Shown in pieces: positions 6,101-11,949 of a stretch of 12,146 nt of DNA. Below the pieces are notes generated by a model that was not told the DNA's origin, did no database searches, and saw nothing but the letters and a program-made list of their open reading frames with translations. The position numbers were made by a program, and so were the translations under genes. Each line of letters opens with the position of its first letter. Position 1 is the first letter of the stretch. This DNA is from Candidatus Micrarchaeota archaeon UBA95 (lineage in GTDB: Archaea > Micrarchaeota > Micrarchaeia > Norongarragalinales > Norongarragalinaceae), in assembly GCA_002499405.1 (NCBI GenBank), contig DALH01000035.1:1-12146 (forward strand). Reading direction: 5' to 3'.

Positions 6101-7105
6101 ATGACTGAATTCGTTCCGTGGGTTGAAAAATACAGGCCAAAGCGCCTCAATGACATAATCGGCCACGAAAAAGTGGTGGCCAACCTCAAAAGGTACGCGG
6201 CCGACAAGAGCATGCCGCACCTCCTGTTCGCGGGGCGAGCAGGAATAGGCAAGACCTGTGCCGCGCTCGCGCTCGCAAACGAGTTGTACGGCGACCAGCG
6301 CAGGCAATGCTTCCTTGAATTGAACGCTTCCGACGAGCGAGGCATAGACGTCATGCGCTCGCGCGAACAACAAAAGGACGCGGCGCGCAAGGCGAACACC
6401 ACGAGCGTCAAGGACTTCGCGCGCACGCGGCCCATGGCCGACGTCGCCTTCAAAATCGTCTTCCTGGACGAGGCGGACGCCCTCACCCCGGACGCCCAGC
6501 ACGCATTGCGCCGGACCATGGAACTCTACTCGTCCACCACGCGCTTCATCCTGTCCTGCAACTATTCCTCCAAGATAATCGAACCCATCCAAAGCCGTTG
6601 CGCCGTATTCCGCTTCAAGGCATTGACCGACGAAGACGTAAAAAAAATAATCGAACGCATCATAAAAGGCGAGGGCCTTGAAATCGCGGACGACGAGGCG
6701 ATGGACGCGCTGATTTACGTTGCTGACGGGGACGCGCGGCGCGTAATCAATTCATTGCAGGCCGTTGCCACGCTGACCAAGAAAATAACGGCGGAAAACA
6801 TTTACTCGGTTGCTTCGCGCGCGAGGCCCAAGGAAGTGCGCGCCATGGTGGAAGCCGCTTTCAAGGGCGACTTCATGAAGGCGAGGGAGGCGCTCGACGA
6901 CTTGATGATTCGCTACGGGTTGAGCGGCAACGATTTGTTGAAGCAGATTTACCGGGAGGTCACTTCCCTTGACGTGCCCGACGACAAAAAGGTTTTCCTG
7001 GTGGACCGCGTGGGCGAATACGATTTCCGCATGAGCGAGGGCGCGAACGAGCGCATCCAGTTGGAGGCGCTCCTCGCGCAAATCATGCTGGCGGGAAGAA
7101 GTTGA
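6101..7105 (+). CDS. rfcS: Replication factor C small subunit (clamp loader ATPase)
   Basis: Part of the archaeal clamp loader that opens PCNA and places it on primed DNA. The 334 residues show the AAA+ signature: FVPWVEKYRP at 4-13, Walker A GRAGIGKT at 45-52, RFC box LNASDERG at 74-81, Walker B LDEADAL at 122-128, sensor 1 SCNYSSK at 152-158, arginine finger SRC at 165-167, and the RFC collar domain from about 235. Between GIDVMR (81-86) and VKDFARTRP (103-111) there is a charged insertion of about 14 residues; usual archaeal sequences have only two residues there. ATG 6101 is preferred over the in-frame TTG at 6092 because the TATA box predicts a start site near 6097-6100. No large subunit is in this window. 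Confidence 0.95.
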   Translation: MTEFVPWVEKYRPKRLNDIIGHEKVVANLKRYAADKSMPHLLFAGRAGIGKTCAALALANELYGDQRRQCFLELNASDERGIDVMRSREQQKDAARKANTTSVKDFARTRPMADVAFKIVFLDEADALTPDAQHALRRTMELYSSTTRFILSCNYSSKIIEPIQSRCAVFRFKALTDEDVKKIIERIIKGEGLEIADDEAMDALIYVADGDARRVINSLQAVATLTKKITAENIYSVASRARPKEVRAMVEAAFKGDFMKAREALDDLMIRYGLSGNDLLKQIYREVTSLDVPDDKKVFLVDRVGEYDFRMSEGANERIQLEALLAQIMLAGRS

Positions 7106-7145
7106 AGGATAAGATTACTGCCTTTAGTCAACAAAAATATTTATT

Positions 7146-7196
7146 GTTGCTGGTTAAACGCGCCAGTGACAACGAAAACCGTATTAAACCTTTTTT
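7146..7196 (+). terminator. Possible rfcS terminator: hairpin plus T-run
   Basis: GTTGCTGG (7146-7153) pairs with CCAG (7163-7166) and CAAC (7170-7173), with TGA bulged, around a 9-nt loop; a run of six T follows at 7191-7196. Archaeal termination depends mainly on T-rich stretches, so the run is the more telling element. The region also lies just upstream of the putative RNA gene. Confidence 0.3.
7182..7189 (+). promoter_or_regulatory. TATA-like box ahead of the structured RNA
   Basis: TATTAAAC; its ATTAAA core is centred at 7185.5, so the 26.5-nt spacing seen at several start codons here predicts transcription from 7212, which coincides with the 5' edge (7211) of the outer helix of the candidate RNA. 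No start codon is correctly placed, so the element has no protein gene to serve. Confidence 0.4.
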
Positions 7197-7210
7197 CGTG
7201 AAGTGCTTGG

Positions 7211-7307
7211 CGCGAGAGACCGTGTGTTTCCCGCCGAGCAGGAGGCAAATCAAAAAGGTTCGTGAGAACCGTGCTTTGATGGTTTCCTGCCGCGGGTTCG
7301 GTCCGCG
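7211..7307 (+). ncRNA. Candidate stand-alone structured RNA of about 100 nt
   Basis: The stretch folds on paper into one long interrupted rod with 30 base pairs: 7211-7214/7304-7307 and 7218-7221/7300-7303 (3-nt AGA bulge between), 7230-7234/7292-7296, 7238-7243/7285-7290, 7249-7254/7275-7280, and 7257-7261/7266-7270, capped by GTGA (7262-7265), a GNRA tetraloop on the plus strand only. A competing local hairpin (7291-7295/7303-7307) exists. A TATA-like box is correctly spaced from its 5' edge and T-rich sequence (7319-7325) lies beyond its 3' end. I find no tRNA T-arm, 5S, SRP helix 8, RNase P or C/D-box signature. Alternatives are a 3'-UTR element of pelota on the other strand, or convergent-gene termination structure. 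Confidence 0.4.
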
Positions 7308-7313
7308 AGACGA

Positions 7314-8348
7314 TTACCTTATTTTGTAACGCAGGAGCGCGCCGACAGCAAACGACTCAAACTCCAGGCCCGCGCCCGTATCCGAATCAAACACCACGGC
7401 TTCGGCTCCGGTCTCCAACGCTTTTTCAAGCAACGCATTCGCCTCCTGGTGAAGCCCGTGGGACTTCCGTAGTAGGGAGTCCGATAAAAGCAGGGTTTCA
7501 ACCGCGCCGGCGGCCAGTGCATTGCTCACCTCGCCCAGACCGTAGCACGCCAACCCGCTCCTGGCCGTGCGCTTCAAGAACTCGTGTAGTGCTCCGGCTT
7601 GCCTGGCCGAAGCCGCATCCCCGACGGCTTTTTCAACGGCGCCATTCTTCACGAGCTCGTTCAACCCCGAGCGTTCGGCCGTTGAAGCCGTTGCAAGGCG
7701 AACGCGCTTGGCCGTCGCGGGGTCCGCTTCCTTGAGCCACTTGTAGTAGTCCTCCTTGGCGAAGCCCGGCCCGCCGACGACCACGGTTTCGTCGCCTTGA
7801 ATTGCCTGCGTCAACTCAACGTAAAACTTTTTCCGGCTCTGCTCAAACGCCTTGGGGTCGCGTTTTGAGGCCGACGAAGCCAGTTCACACTTCATTTGAA
7901 TGCCGCGAACCGAGTAGCGCGCCACCATTGCGCCCCGGTCGTCCACCACGACGAGCAACGCCTTGGGCTTGACTCGGCGCGCCTTCTCCAGCAATTCCTG
8001 GTGGTAGGGCGACAAAACCTTTTTCAGGGTGAAGGAGTCGCCAGTTTCCACGTCCAAGGTGTGGTGCTCGCCGACTTGAACGAATTCGGGGGGCGAACCC
8101 GAGGAAATGGTACCGGTTATTCTCAGGCGCGAGGCGTGCTCGGCGAACTCGATTGTTTCGGCAAGGAGTTCAACGAAAACCTTTTTTTTCTCGCCGGAGT
8201 CGCCGCGCGTCAAATCCAACGCCTTCACTCGGCGCGCGGACCGCCCGCTGACCGCGTCGCCCGGCTCAATGATTTTTGTTAGGAGCCACAGGTCTTCAAC
8301 GCTTTCGGGAACGATTTTCAGTCCCTCGCGGGCCTTGAACGTCTTCAC
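7314..8348 (-). CDS. pelA: Pelota/Dom34 ribosome rescue factor
   Basis: Recognises stalled ribosomes with an empty A site and, with an aEF1A/ABCE1-type partner, promotes subunit splitting and no-go decay. The 344 residues cover the three eRF1-like domains: an N-terminal Sm-like domain (about 1-128), a central domain (about 129-262) with VVGGPGFAKEDYYKWL at 190-205, and a C-terminal domain with CYGLGEVSNALAAGAVETLL at 268-287. The GGQ peptidyl-hydrolysis motif of eRF1 is absent, as expected for Pelota. The start is GTG at 8348, exactly 26.5 nt from the centre of a TTTAAA box and without a ribosome binding site, so the mRNA is probably leaderless. It converges on rfcS across the candidate RNA and diverges from a small membrane-protein gene. 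Confidence 0.93.
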   Translation of the reverse strand: MKTFKAREGLKIVPESVEDLWLLTKIIEPGDAVSGRSARRVKALDLTRGDSGEKKKVFVELLAETIEFAEHASRLRITGTISSGSPPEFVQVGEHHTLDVETGDSFTLKKVLSPYHQELLEKARRVKPKALLVVVDDRGAMVARYSVRGIQMKCELASSASKRDPKAFEQSRKKFYVELTQAIQGDETVVVGGPGFAKEDYYKWLKEADPATAKRVRLATASTAERSGLNELVKNGAVEKAVGDAASARQAGALHEFLKRTARSGLACYGLGEVSNALAAGAVETLLLSDSLLRKSHGLHQEANALLEKALETGAEAVVFDSDTGAGLEFESFAVGALLRYKIR

Positions 8349-8371
8349 GAAAGTAGTTGTGGGGGAACGGG

Positions 8372-8377
8372 TTTAAA
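8372..8377. promoter_or_regulatory. Palindromic TATA box shared by divergent pelA and small membrane gene
   Basis: TTTAAA is its own reverse complement and is centred at 8374.5. The pelA GTG (8348) and the plus-strand ATG (8401) are each 26.5 nt from that centre. Both transcripts would be leaderless from one element; flanking bases (GG on the left, ACAATGG on the right) would have to supply any directionality. Confidence 0.6.
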
Positions 8378-8400
8378 ACAATGGGGCGGTTAATCCTACC

Positions 8401-8595
8401 ATGCAATATTCCCGAACCGGGGCGGGTTCCATTCTCTTCGGCGCGTTGATTTTGGCTGCGGCGTGGTGGCTCGGGTGGAGCTCCGCTCCCCTGAACGAGG
8501 CAGTGACCGCCATGTTGTTGACCGCGGCCGCTGGCGGAGTCATACTCTTCGGGTTGTTCTTGTTCGTGGCCGGCTTGTTGTTGTTCTTCATTTGA
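8401..8595 (+). CDS. Small two-helix membrane protein, 64 residues
   Basis: An unrecognised 64-residue protein with hydrophobic segments at about 8-28 (with a WWLGW cluster) and about 36-63, ending in a strongly hydrophobic LLLFFI tail. It is probably a membrane hairpin with little exposed sequence. The ATG is placed exactly 26.5 nt from the TTTAAA element it shares with pelA, which supports both the gene and its start. It stands alone: the next plus-strand gene is outside the window and the following gene is convergent, 70 nt away. Confidence 0.65.
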   Translation: MQYSRTGAGSILFGALILAAAWWLGWSSAPLNEAVTAMLLTAAAGGVILFGLFLFVAGLLLFFI

Positions 8596-8611
8596 ATAAC
8601 CCCGTAAACGG

Positions 8612-8661
8612 AATTGAATTCAGTGGCCGTAGCGCACCAAGCAGAGGCAAGGAATTCAATT
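8612..8661. terminator. Inverted repeat between convergent genes
   Basis: AATTGAATTC (8612-8621) and GAATTCAATT (8652-8661) form a perfect 10-bp inverted repeat around a 30-nt spacer in the 70-nt gap between two convergent genes. Each arm also contains the palindrome GAATTC. T-rich sequence follows on the plus strand (GGGTTTATTTG). A role in ending both transcripts is plausible but unproven. Confidence 0.35.
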
Positions 8662-8665
8662 GGGT

Positions 8666-9253
8666 TTATTTGATTCTCTGGCCGGAGTTCGCGGCGAATG
8701 CCACGAAAATTGTTCCGCCGTCGCCCGTCCACTGCGTTACCCACGACTCGGGGGGAAGGTCCTGTACGAACCCGCGCAGCGCGGCTTCCTCGAGCCACGG
8801 ACAGTAATCGTATGCCTCGGCGGCGTTGAACGACGCCACGTAGAAGGCGCAGCCCTTGCGGTTCGGCAGGGAACGCACTTCGTCAAGCAGCCCCGCGTTT
8901 ATGAGCGCTTCCTCGCGGTAGAGTATTGAAACCTTTTCATTGCACGTGATTATCACGTCTTCGGGCCGGTAGCCGAAAGGCGACAAGGTGTAAAAACGCT
9001 TTATCACGGTCGGGCAGATTGAGTGCTGGCCGTCCACTATGCGCACGACGACCTCCCACGCGTACCTGTCAGACGGGGTCACGTTCGTTACCTCAACTTC
9101 GTTACCGGCGTCAATAAGGTAGACGAGGTCCTGCAAAACGAGTTCTTCTGCCTGGCCGCTCGTCAACTCCCTAGGCTGTTGCGGGCCGAGAAGCGCGTAA
9201 GCCAAAAGCATGACCAACAGGAATCCCACGAGGGCTGCCAGTTCCTTGAGCAT
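8666..9253 (-). CDS. Membrane-anchored exported protein, unknown function
   Basis: A 195-residue protein with an N-terminal hydrophobic segment (about 5-24, after MLKE) followed by GPQQPRELTSGQ and a soluble region that would face outward. The soluble part has four cysteines, all in the exported region (ICP, ITC, GCA, YCP), an NVT sequon, and a mixed alpha/beta look; no family is recognised. The first segment may be an uncleaved signal anchor; it lacks the basic-Gly/Ala cleavage site of the pilin-like proteins upstream. TTTAAA centred exactly 26.5 nt before the ATG gives it its own leaderless promoter, 32 nt after the pilin-like operon, so it may be regulated apart from those genes though possibly acting in the same surface structure. 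Confidence 0.8.
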   Translation of the reverse strand: MLKELAALVGFLLVMLLAYALLGPQQPRELTSGQAEELVLQDLVYLIDAGNEVEVTNVTPSDRYAWEVVVRIVDGQHSICPTVIKRFYTLSPFGYRPEDVIITCNEKVSILYREEALINAGLLDEVRSLPNRKGCAFYVASFNAAEAYDYCPWLEEAALRGFVQDLPPESWVTQWTGDGGTIFVAFAANSGQRIK

Positions 9254-9273
9254 AACAATGGAACGAAGCCGGC

Positions 9274-9283
9274 AAATTTAAAA
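9274..9283 (-). promoter_or_regulatory. TATA box for the exported protein gene
   Basis: TTTTAAATTT on the minus strand, with its TTTAAA core centred at 9279.5, exactly 26.5 nt from the ATG at 9253. It sits in the 32-nt gap after the pilin-like operon. Confidence 0.6.
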
Positions 9284-9285
9284 CA

Positions 9286-9858
9286 CTAACAAGAACCCGG
9301 ATAACGCTCGTACTCCCATTTCCCGCCGTCGTCAAAGAGAACCCAGAAGTTTTGGGAGCCGTCCGGGTTCTGGCTGGAAGTGTTCAGGAACAGGGTCGTG
9401 GAAAACTCCACGAACGCCAGTTGGGAAACATTTCCCGCGGAAACAATGAGGGTGGCGTTCCTCTTGACCGCAAAAGCAGTTTCATAGGGCGGGTAAACCA
9501 ATGCGAAGGCCGGACCGCAATCAAGCCCGAGCCCGTCAAGAGAGGCGTTCACGCCGTTGTATTGCATGGCCAGGGAAGCGTCGTAAGCGTAATCCGCGAG
9601 GTTCTCCTCCAGAACCGCGCAAAAGTCCCCCATTGCAACGCCGTCGCACTTGGACTGGTGGGCAGAGTCAATTACCGCGTCGCGGAAGGAGGCATTAAAG
9701 TAATCCAGCGAATCGTAAAAGCGTTGTTCAACGAGTTGGGACTGCAATAACGCCAGTTCCACTTCGTTCTGAAATGAGTTGGATTGCTCCAGCGAGGCAA
9801 GCGACGCAATCAAGGTGACGAACAAAAAGAAAAAGAAGTTGGCGGCGAAACCCCTCAC
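9286..9858 (-). CDS. Pilin-like exported protein 4 (class III-like signal peptide)
   Basis: A 190-residue protein starting MRGFAANFFFFLF: a basic residue and Gly before a long aromatic-rich hydrophobic helix (about 6-24), as in archaeal prepilins cut after G3. The rest is soluble, with four cysteines (KCD, FCA, DCG and the C-terminal GSC) and five N-x-S/T sequons, consistent with a glycosylated, disulfide-bonded surface protein. It is the largest member of the four-gene set. The start chosen is GTG 9858, which overlaps the preceding TGA as GTGA and places RG next to the initiator; a GTG at 9867 would add three residues and a 13-nt overlap. No adhesin or enzyme domain is recognised. Confidence 0.8.
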   Translation of the reverse strand: MRGFAANFFFFLFVTLIASLASLEQSNSFQNEVELALLQSQLVEQRFYDSLDYFNASFRDAVIDSAHQSKCDGVAMGDFCAVLEENLADYAYDASLAMQYNGVNASLDGLGLDCGPAFALVYPPYETAFAVKRNATLIVSAGNVSQLAFVEFSTTLFLNTSSQNPDGSQNFWVLFDDGGKWEYERYPGSC

Positions 9859-10181
9859 GAAACGCACACCTCGTAAAAGTCGTTCGGCGAAGCATCTGAA
9901 CGGCCGTAATCCTCCAACTCACCTGAATAAGCGGGGTAAGAGTAATTCCGCGCCGCAACGAATTCGCTTCCAGGAGAAGAACAACCCAAGTCAAACAAGT
10001 GCTGGACCCAGTTGTCTTCAAGCCAGGCTTGCGCCGCCGAATTGTTGAGGTAGGCGTAGCCCGCGGCCTGTTTTTCCAGAACTCCTATTTGGCCGCGCTC
10101 CGCAGCGAGCAAGGGAAGCGAGGAAATCAGCGCCAAGACAATCAACGCGTCCGCCCCGAACAGGAAACCCTTTACTTGCAA
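9855..10181 (-). CDS. Pilin-like exported protein 3 (class III-like signal peptide)
   Basis: A 108-residue protein starting MQVKGFLFGADALIVLALI: K-G followed by a hydrophobic helix (about 6-26) with an acidic residue at +5 after the Gly (G5, then FLFGAD), the usual prepilin pattern. The soluble part has two cysteines (LGCSS and VCVS at the very C-terminus) and two sequons (NNS, NYS). The start is TTG at 10181, the only plausible initiator close to the previous stop; it overlaps that gene by 10 nt. The stop overlaps the next gene by 4 nt. Residues after the helix (LEKQAAGYAYLNNSAAQAWL) are alpha-helical in character, as in the extended N-terminal helix of pilins. Confidence 0.75.
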   Translation of the reverse strand: MQVKGFLFGADALIVLALISSLPLLAAERGQIGVLEKQAAGYAYLNNSAAQAWLEDNWVQHLFDLGCSSPGSEFVAARNYSYPAYSGELEDYGRSDASPNDFYEVCVS

Positions 10182-10444
10182 GTCCGCTCACTCCTCAAAC
10201 AAGTCGTTTTCGTGTCCGCGTAAAAAACCACGGTCTCTTGAACGGATACGCGCGAGCACTCCAACACCCCGCAATCCGTGTAATCCGTGCCGTTGCTGCA
10301 ATGCTCGTAAAAACAGGTTGCCTCCCCCGCGTATTCCGCGCCTCCCGAAAAAGAGAATTCGGCGGCGTGCGACAACAAGGCGTAACCGCTCAACAACAAC
10401 GCGCCCGCAACCAGCAAGTCAATGCTCAAAAGCTGGGCCTTCAC
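10172..10444 (-). CDS. Pilin-like exported protein 2, cysteine-rich (class III-like signal peptide)
   Basis: A 90-residue protein starting MKAQLLSIDLLVAGALLLSGYALL: K-A then Q at +1 and D at +6, followed by a hydrophobic helix to about residue 24, matching archaeal class III signal peptides except for Ala in place of Gly before the cut. The remaining 65 residues carry six cysteines (TCF, HCS, DCG, ECS, TCL, TCK) and one NGT sequon, pointing to three disulfides in a very small extracellular domain. The start GTG 10444 overlaps the upstream TGA as GTGA. Length is short for a pilin, closer to minor pilins. Confidence 0.77.
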   Translation of the reverse strand: MKAQLLSIDLLVAGALLLSGYALLSHAAEFSFSGGAEYAGEATCFYEHCSNGTDYTDCGVLECSRVSVQETVVFYADTKTTCLRSERTCK

Positions 10445-10830
10445 GCCTCGGACACCTCAACGAAGCCGCCGACTCGCGCAAACAAATACGTCTTGCCGCA
10501 CTCGTGGCTGGAATCCTTTACGGGCGCGCGGCACTCCAACGAAATTGTTTTTGGGGGGTAGGAATTCATTGAAATCGTTGCACTTCCGCTTGAAAAAGCA
10601 AATTCAAAGGACTGGTTGAAGCACGGCACCGCCAAGGCAATTGACTGGTTGCGCTCAAAGGCCGCGTCGCTCACCCGGCACAGAACCGTTGCCGTGTCTT
10701 CGCCCAGGCGAAGCGAATTGAATCCTTGAATTGAGGAGGCAAAGGAGGCCGACTCGTAGTTCAGCCAGTAAACCAGCAACAAGGCGAGGGTCGCCACCAA
10801 AAAGAATTCAAGCACCACCTGGCCGCGCAT
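10441..10830 (-). CDS. Pilin-like exported protein 1 (class III signal peptide)
   Basis: A 129-residue protein starting MRGQVVLEFFLVATLALLLV. R-G followed by Q at +1 and E at +5, then a hydrophobic helix, is the textbook archaeal class III signal peptide cut between G3 and Q4 by a prepilin peptidase (FlaK/EppA/PibD type), with Glu+5 serving subunit assembly. The soluble domain has four cysteines and two NQS sequons. It is the first gene of the operon; TTAAATAT on the minus strand, overlapping the stop of the TctA-like gene, is spaced so the ATG itself would be the first transcribed codon. Next gene overlaps by GTGA. The strict Glu+5 makes it the best candidate for a filament-entering subunit. 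Confidence 0.83.
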   Translation of the reverse strand: MRGQVVLEFFLVATLALLLVYWLNYESASFASSIQGFNSLRLGEDTATVLCRVSDAAFERNQSIALAVPCFNQSFEFAFSSGSATISMNSYPPKTISLECRAPVKDSSHECGKTYLFARVGGFVEVSEA

Positions 10831-10850
10831 GGGTTGATTACTTCCACGGA

Positions 10851-10858
10851 ATATTTAA
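10851..10858 (-). promoter_or_regulatory. TATA box for the pilin-like operon
   Basis: On the minus strand the sequence reads GGTTAAATAT; with GTTAAA as core (centre 10856.5) the ATG at 10830 is 26.5 nt downstream. The element includes the last codon bases of the TctA-like gene, so the pilin-like operon can be expressed separately from it. Confidence 0.55.
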
Positions 10859-11949
10859 CCCATTAACAACGCGACAAGCCACGCAGCCCACCCGGTTGAG
10901 TAAAGGATTGACGGCAGAATCAAAGCGCCCGCCGCATTCGCCTTGCGCACGCCGGCCTCCAAGGCAAGCAACCCGATGCAGGAAGCGGAGGCGAGGACGA
11001 ACAAGCCGGGAAAACCGTTCAGCCAGTAAACCGCAATTGCCACGGCAAACAAAAACGCTTTTGGATTGTTCAACGTTTTTGAGAACGCGGCCAACTGCCT
11101 GGAAAAAATAAACAATAAGAACACGGAGGCGAGCAACGCGGCGGCGCCCGCCATTATTTCAAACAAGCCGCCGTCAAAGGCCGCGGCCGCACCCGAACGC
11201 GACACGCCCAGCGCGGACTTCGCGGCAAAATCAAAAACCATTTTGGAGGAGGCGAGGGCCGAAGCAAAGAAGAGGTAGGAGGACGCGCTCCTTTCAAGGA
11301 ACAGGAATGCGGAGGACGCGAGGAGCGCCGGGTTCACCGCGGGCAGGAGGGGCGAAAAGAATCCGGCCAACGCACCCAGAAAACAGTTCTTGCTCGGCTT
11401 CAATTCAGCAGCCCCGCGCTCCTCAACTGTTTCGCCAGAGGAGCCAAGCAACAAGGGCACCCCGAACAACCCCGTAAGCAGGGGAAACAAGGCATTTGAA
11501 AAAAACGAGAAGCACAGGAAGCCCAGGGTTCCCGACAACAAGAATACGGCCGCACCCCACGCCCTTTTCTCACTCCAGAAAAACGCGAGGCACAACGCCG
11601 TCAAAGCCAGCCACGACCACTCCTTGAAAAAAGGGTGAAGCGCCGGGTAGGCAATGAAGGAAAAGGAGTACAATAAAAAAGCCCAGAAAAGCCCTTCAAC
11701 CAGGCCCCTCAAAACCGATTGGAAGGCCTGAGTCGCCCTGCCCTTCAAGGCAAGGGAATGCGCTGGTAGAACCGAAGCCGAATGCGCTTCGGAAGGCAGG
11801 GAAAAGAAGACGGCGGGAACGCTTTCAAAAGCGAGGTGCGTGAACGCGGTAACTGACACGAGCAAGGCGTTGTGTTCAATGAATTGGAGCACGAGGTTGG
11901 TGTGCGCAAAGGGAAGCAGGCCCGTCAAGCCCGCCAGCCACTCAATCAC
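10855..11949 (-). CDS. TctA-family (archaeal COG1784-type) multi-span membrane protein
   Basis: A 364-residue protein with about nine to eleven hydrophobic segments. The N-terminal part matches the archaeal relatives of tripartite tricarboxylate transporter subunit TctA: MIEWLAGLTGLLPFAHTNL at 1-19, then THLAFESVPAVFFSLPSEAH at 37-56 and SVLPAHSLALKGRATQA at 59-75, and a second half with GALAGFFSPLLPAVNPALL at 192-210 echoing the first, as expected of an inverted-repeat transporter. No periplasmic-type binding protein or TctB is nearby, so tricarboxylate uptake should not be assumed. The start is GTG 11949, overlapping the stop of the upstream OB-like gene as GTGA. The stop lies in the promoter of the pilin-like operon. 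Confidence 0.77.
   Translation of the reverse strand: MIEWLAGLTGLLPFAHTNLVLQFIEHNALLVSVTAFTHLAFESVPAVFFSLPSEAHSASVLPAHSLALKGRATQAFQSVLRGLVEGLFWAFLLYSFSFIAYPALHPFFKEWSWLALTALCLAFFWSEKRAWGAAVFLLSGTLGFLCFSFFSNALFPLLTGLFGVPLLLGSSGETVEERGAAELKPSKNCFLGALAGFFSPLLPAVNPALLASSAFLFLERSASSYLFFASALASSKMVFDFAAKSALGVSRSGAAAAFDGGLFEIMAGAAALLASVFLLFIFSRQLAAFSKTLNNPKAFLFAVAIAVYWLNGFPGLFVLASASCIGLLALEAGVRKANAAGALILPSILYSTGWAAWLVALLMG

Noticed and set aside
6008..6592. Minus-strand open frame over the start of rfcS
   Set aside because: It is antisense to an unmistakable clamp-loader gene, has no recognisable domain, and would cover both divergent promoters.
7275..7283. TTTGATGGT resembling a C box of a C/D guide RNA
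   Set aside because: No CTGA D box follows at a suitable distance and the bases are paired in the rod structure.
7291..7307. A stem-loop CGCGG-GTTCGGT-CCGCG resembling a tRNA T-arm
   Set aside because: The loop does not fit the TTCRANY T-loop, and no acceptor, D-arm or anticodon arm can be built around it; it competes with the long rod structure instead.
9859..9867. GTG start for the fourth pilin-like gene, adding three residues
   Set aside because: GTG 9858 gives a clean GTGA overlap with the previous stop and the MRGF leader typical of the set.
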